The notes under the pieces: model-generated | Databases searched by the model: none | Seen by the model: only the letters and a program-made list of their open reading frames with translations | What the model was told of the DNA's origin: nothing | Origin: Dermatophagoides farinae | Taxonomy: Eukaryota; Arthropoda; Arachnida; Sarcoptiformes; Pyroglyphidae | Assembly: GCF_024713945.1 (NCBI RefSeq) | Contig: NC_134683.1 | Location: 3,597,501-3,661,500 of the forward strand | Direction of reading: 5' to 3' | Length of the DNA stretch: 64,000 nt | Position numbers and translations under genes: made by a program | Shown here: one piece after another, positions 62,211 through 64,000 of the stretch | How positions within the stretch are numbered: position 1 is the first letter of the stretch | How the letters are laid out: the number at the start of each line of letters is the position of its first letter

Positions 62211-62529
62211 ACACAACATTCGAATATAAATATCAATTTCGAATTTGTATGGTTGCCATTTGACAATTTTTTCTCTTTACAATCTTCACAATATTTTTTT
62301 TTTCATCAAATTTTTGATTATTAAAAAGTTATAGAAAATCGTTTTTGTTGAAATTTTTTTTTGTTAATTTTTTTATTATTATTATAATTTCATCCATGTA
62401 TCTGTTCGTTATGTTAGCTTTATTTTGATGACAACTGTGTTTGTCTGTGTGTGTATGTGTGTGTTTATGCATGTATGTATTGACAAAATTTTTAACGATA
62501 GAATTGATTTTGAACAAAATAAAAAAAAA
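61681..62529. other. Gap before Bicaudal-C
   Basis: AT-rich, probably the promoter and 5' untranslated region of the Bicaudal-C gene. It holds (GAT)n at 61986-62007, a (CA)n run at about 62186-62210 and a (TG)n run at 62434-62464. No other feature seen. Confidence 0.5.
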
Positions 62530-64000
62530 ATGATGATGGAATCAAGATCCACCATATTGCAACATCAACAACAACAACAACAACAACCAATGCCGACAAC
62601 ATCATCTATTTCATCATCGATGCTTGTTGGTAGTAAATCTAATTCATCATCATTGATTACGACGACAATGATAACCGATTCTTCACCAAATACAAGCAAT
62701 AGTAGTAGTAGTAGTAGTAGTAATGGTAGTTTAGAATCGGATTCATTATTCTATGAAAAAGATCTTAAAGTGGACAAAAAAATATTGGCTATCATGAATC
62801 AAGGTAAGACCCATAATGTTGTGATTTATATATTTGAATTAATTTTGCATCCGAAATTATACAATCAGGTGGCAATGACTATCATCCATCATTGAGCCAA
62901 TTTCTATCTCGTATATCGATTGAAACAAATTGCCATGTAGATGTATCGAATTCATTAAGAGATCGACAAGGTAATGAAATACCGGTGCTAAAAGTAAGAG
63001 CGTGCAGTCAAAAAAGTTTAGAGGTTGCATCAGCTCTTATTATGGAACGACTGGATCCTCATCGTGACAAAATGACATTCAATATCGACGTGCCCTATAA
63101 TGACCATTCATATATCATTGGTAAAGATGGTACCCGTATTAAACAATTATCTCGTATGACTGGTTGCCATATTCATTTACCTGATTGTAATAAAACTAGC
63201 AATAAAAAATCGAATAAATTATCGATTGCTGGTACGGATTTTACAGCCATTGATAAAGCTCGTGATCAGATTCGAAAATCATTACCATTGAATATTGGAT
63301 TCAAAGCACAGATCAAATCCGGTAAATTTGTCATTATTGATACGGCAAGCGCCGAAGTACAGGCTGTAAAACGAAAATATCGTGTTGATGTAACATTCAC
63401 AAATGTTATTGCCGATACTCGTAATCCAGAAGTGACAATCAATGTTAAAGGTGGACGTGCACAACTGGAAGAAATTGAATCTGCCACTCGTGAACTGTAT
63501 CAATTTGTTACTGAAGAAAAATTGACCAATGATTCACATGTAATGTTTGCAATAACAATTGATGTAAGCCATTCACATCATCAATATGTGAAGGGAAAGA
63601 ATAATTGCAATCTTAAAGTTATACATCAACGTTCCGGTGCCATGATAATATTTCCATCACATGAATCCAATTGTAACCAGGTAATAATACAAAGTAGAAA
63701 TCTTCTATCAACCGTAATGGGATGGCAAGAATTGATGGGCTATCTGCCATTATTATTGTCATTTGATATTAATTTCGATATTAATGGCCATCAATCACAA
63801 TTACAAAAATTGGAAAAAGAATTTGGTGTTGGTATTCGTACACGTGAAAAATTATCGGGCCATGTTTATACGGTTCTGATTAAAACTCAGGAACGTCATT
63901 CGACTTATTTACAGGAGATCCGACAAAGAATCTTGAATTTTAAGTATATGAATGAAAACAATTTAATCAACGAAAACAAAGCCGTCTTGACATTAGCGAC
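62530..64000 (+). CDS. BicC: Bicaudal-C (BICC1) KH-domain RNA-binding protein, 3' end outside window
   Basis: Exons 62530-62803 and 62869 onward stay open to the window edge, giving about 468 residues so far. BicC binds mRNAs through KH domains and recruits CCR4-NOT deadenylase; it patterns embryos and oocytes. Seen: a Ser/Gln/Thr-rich N-terminus; FLSRISIETNCHVDVSN and VRACSQKSLEVASALIM (first KH); then DVPYNDHSYIIGKDGTRIKQLSRMTGCHIHLPDCN, a canonical KH with GKDG loop and the BicC-type HSHVIGK spacing; SIAGTDFTAIDKAR; a KH-like domain; a third KH in which the usual GxxG is YVKGKNNCNL followed by VIHQRSGAMIIFPS; and the LMGYLPLLLSFDI linker shared with BICC1. The SAM domain would lie beyond 64000. 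The start follows homology; an upstream in-frame Met at 62425 is repeat-encoded. Confidence 0.9.

Noticed and set aside
62425-62529. Upstream extension of Bicaudal-C starting at an in-frame Met
   Set aside because: The extension is encoded by a (TG)n repeat (VCVCMCVFMHV), so the Met at 62530 is preferred.

Overview
This 64 kb window is nuclear DNA of a small-genome arthropod. It is very AT-rich, full of short (CA)n, (ATG)n/(CAT)n and poly-T tracts, and packed with genes on both strands whose introns are mostly 50-100 bases long. The gene content (an insect-type NMDA receptor subunit 2, two nicotinic receptor alpha subunits, Mondo, drk, Bicaudal-C) is animal and arthropod. The short introns, Asn/Gln/Ser-rich proteins and microsatellite load fit an acariform (astigmatid) mite such as Dermatophagoides or a relative; that placement is an inference from style, not from an alignment.

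Layout, left to right. 1-599: KDEL receptor (-, cut by the window edge). 1208-2122: REXO4 (-). 2374-3316: TMEM192 (-). 3317-6161: a gap with a 135-bp hAT-like miniature element. 6162-10081: Mondo (+). 10938-14397: AKAP1 (-). 16577-17003: NDUFA7 (-). 17283-18898: MFSD11 (-). 20008-21094: MACROD-type macrodomain protein (-). 22150-25894: NMDA receptor subunit 2 (+). 26308-26851: FKBP2 (+). 27564-28460: drk/GRB2 (-). 29512-33940: a compact REV3L (-). 34012-35102: RNPS1 (+). 35344-37548: protein disulfide isomerase (-) with two alternative versions of one exon. 38752-42772: a TCF20/RAI1-type extended-PHD protein (-). 42773-49013: 6.2 kb of microsatellite-rich DNA without a gene I can support. 49014-51312 and 51657-54531: two nicotinic acetylcholine receptor alpha subunits, head to head; an intron of the second holds a 710-bp fold-back element. 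54938-56045: SRSF2-type splicing factor (-). 56914-57878: RAD51 paralogue, RAD51D-like (+). 57891-59443: METTL16 (-). 59623-60321: U1 snRNP C (+). 60482-60911: fragment of an LTR retrotransposon with a copia-type primer site, followed by unassigned, apparently decayed coding DNA. 62530-64000: Bicaudal-C (+, cut by the window edge).

Several genes share pathways. The KDEL receptor, a PDI ending in KDEL and an FKBP2 ending in KSDL are three parts of the ER retrieval system. METTL16 (U6 snRNA m6A writer) and U1-C share a divergent promoter region of about 180 bp, and both act on 5' splice-site recognition; RNPS1 and an SRSF2-like factor lie close by. REV3L and the RAD51 paralogue are DNA damage-tolerance and repair genes. 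Gene models were built by hand from GT-AG junctions that keep frame and match family landmarks, so individual junctions may be a few bases off. I see no tRNA, rRNA, CRISPR array or prokaryote-like system.
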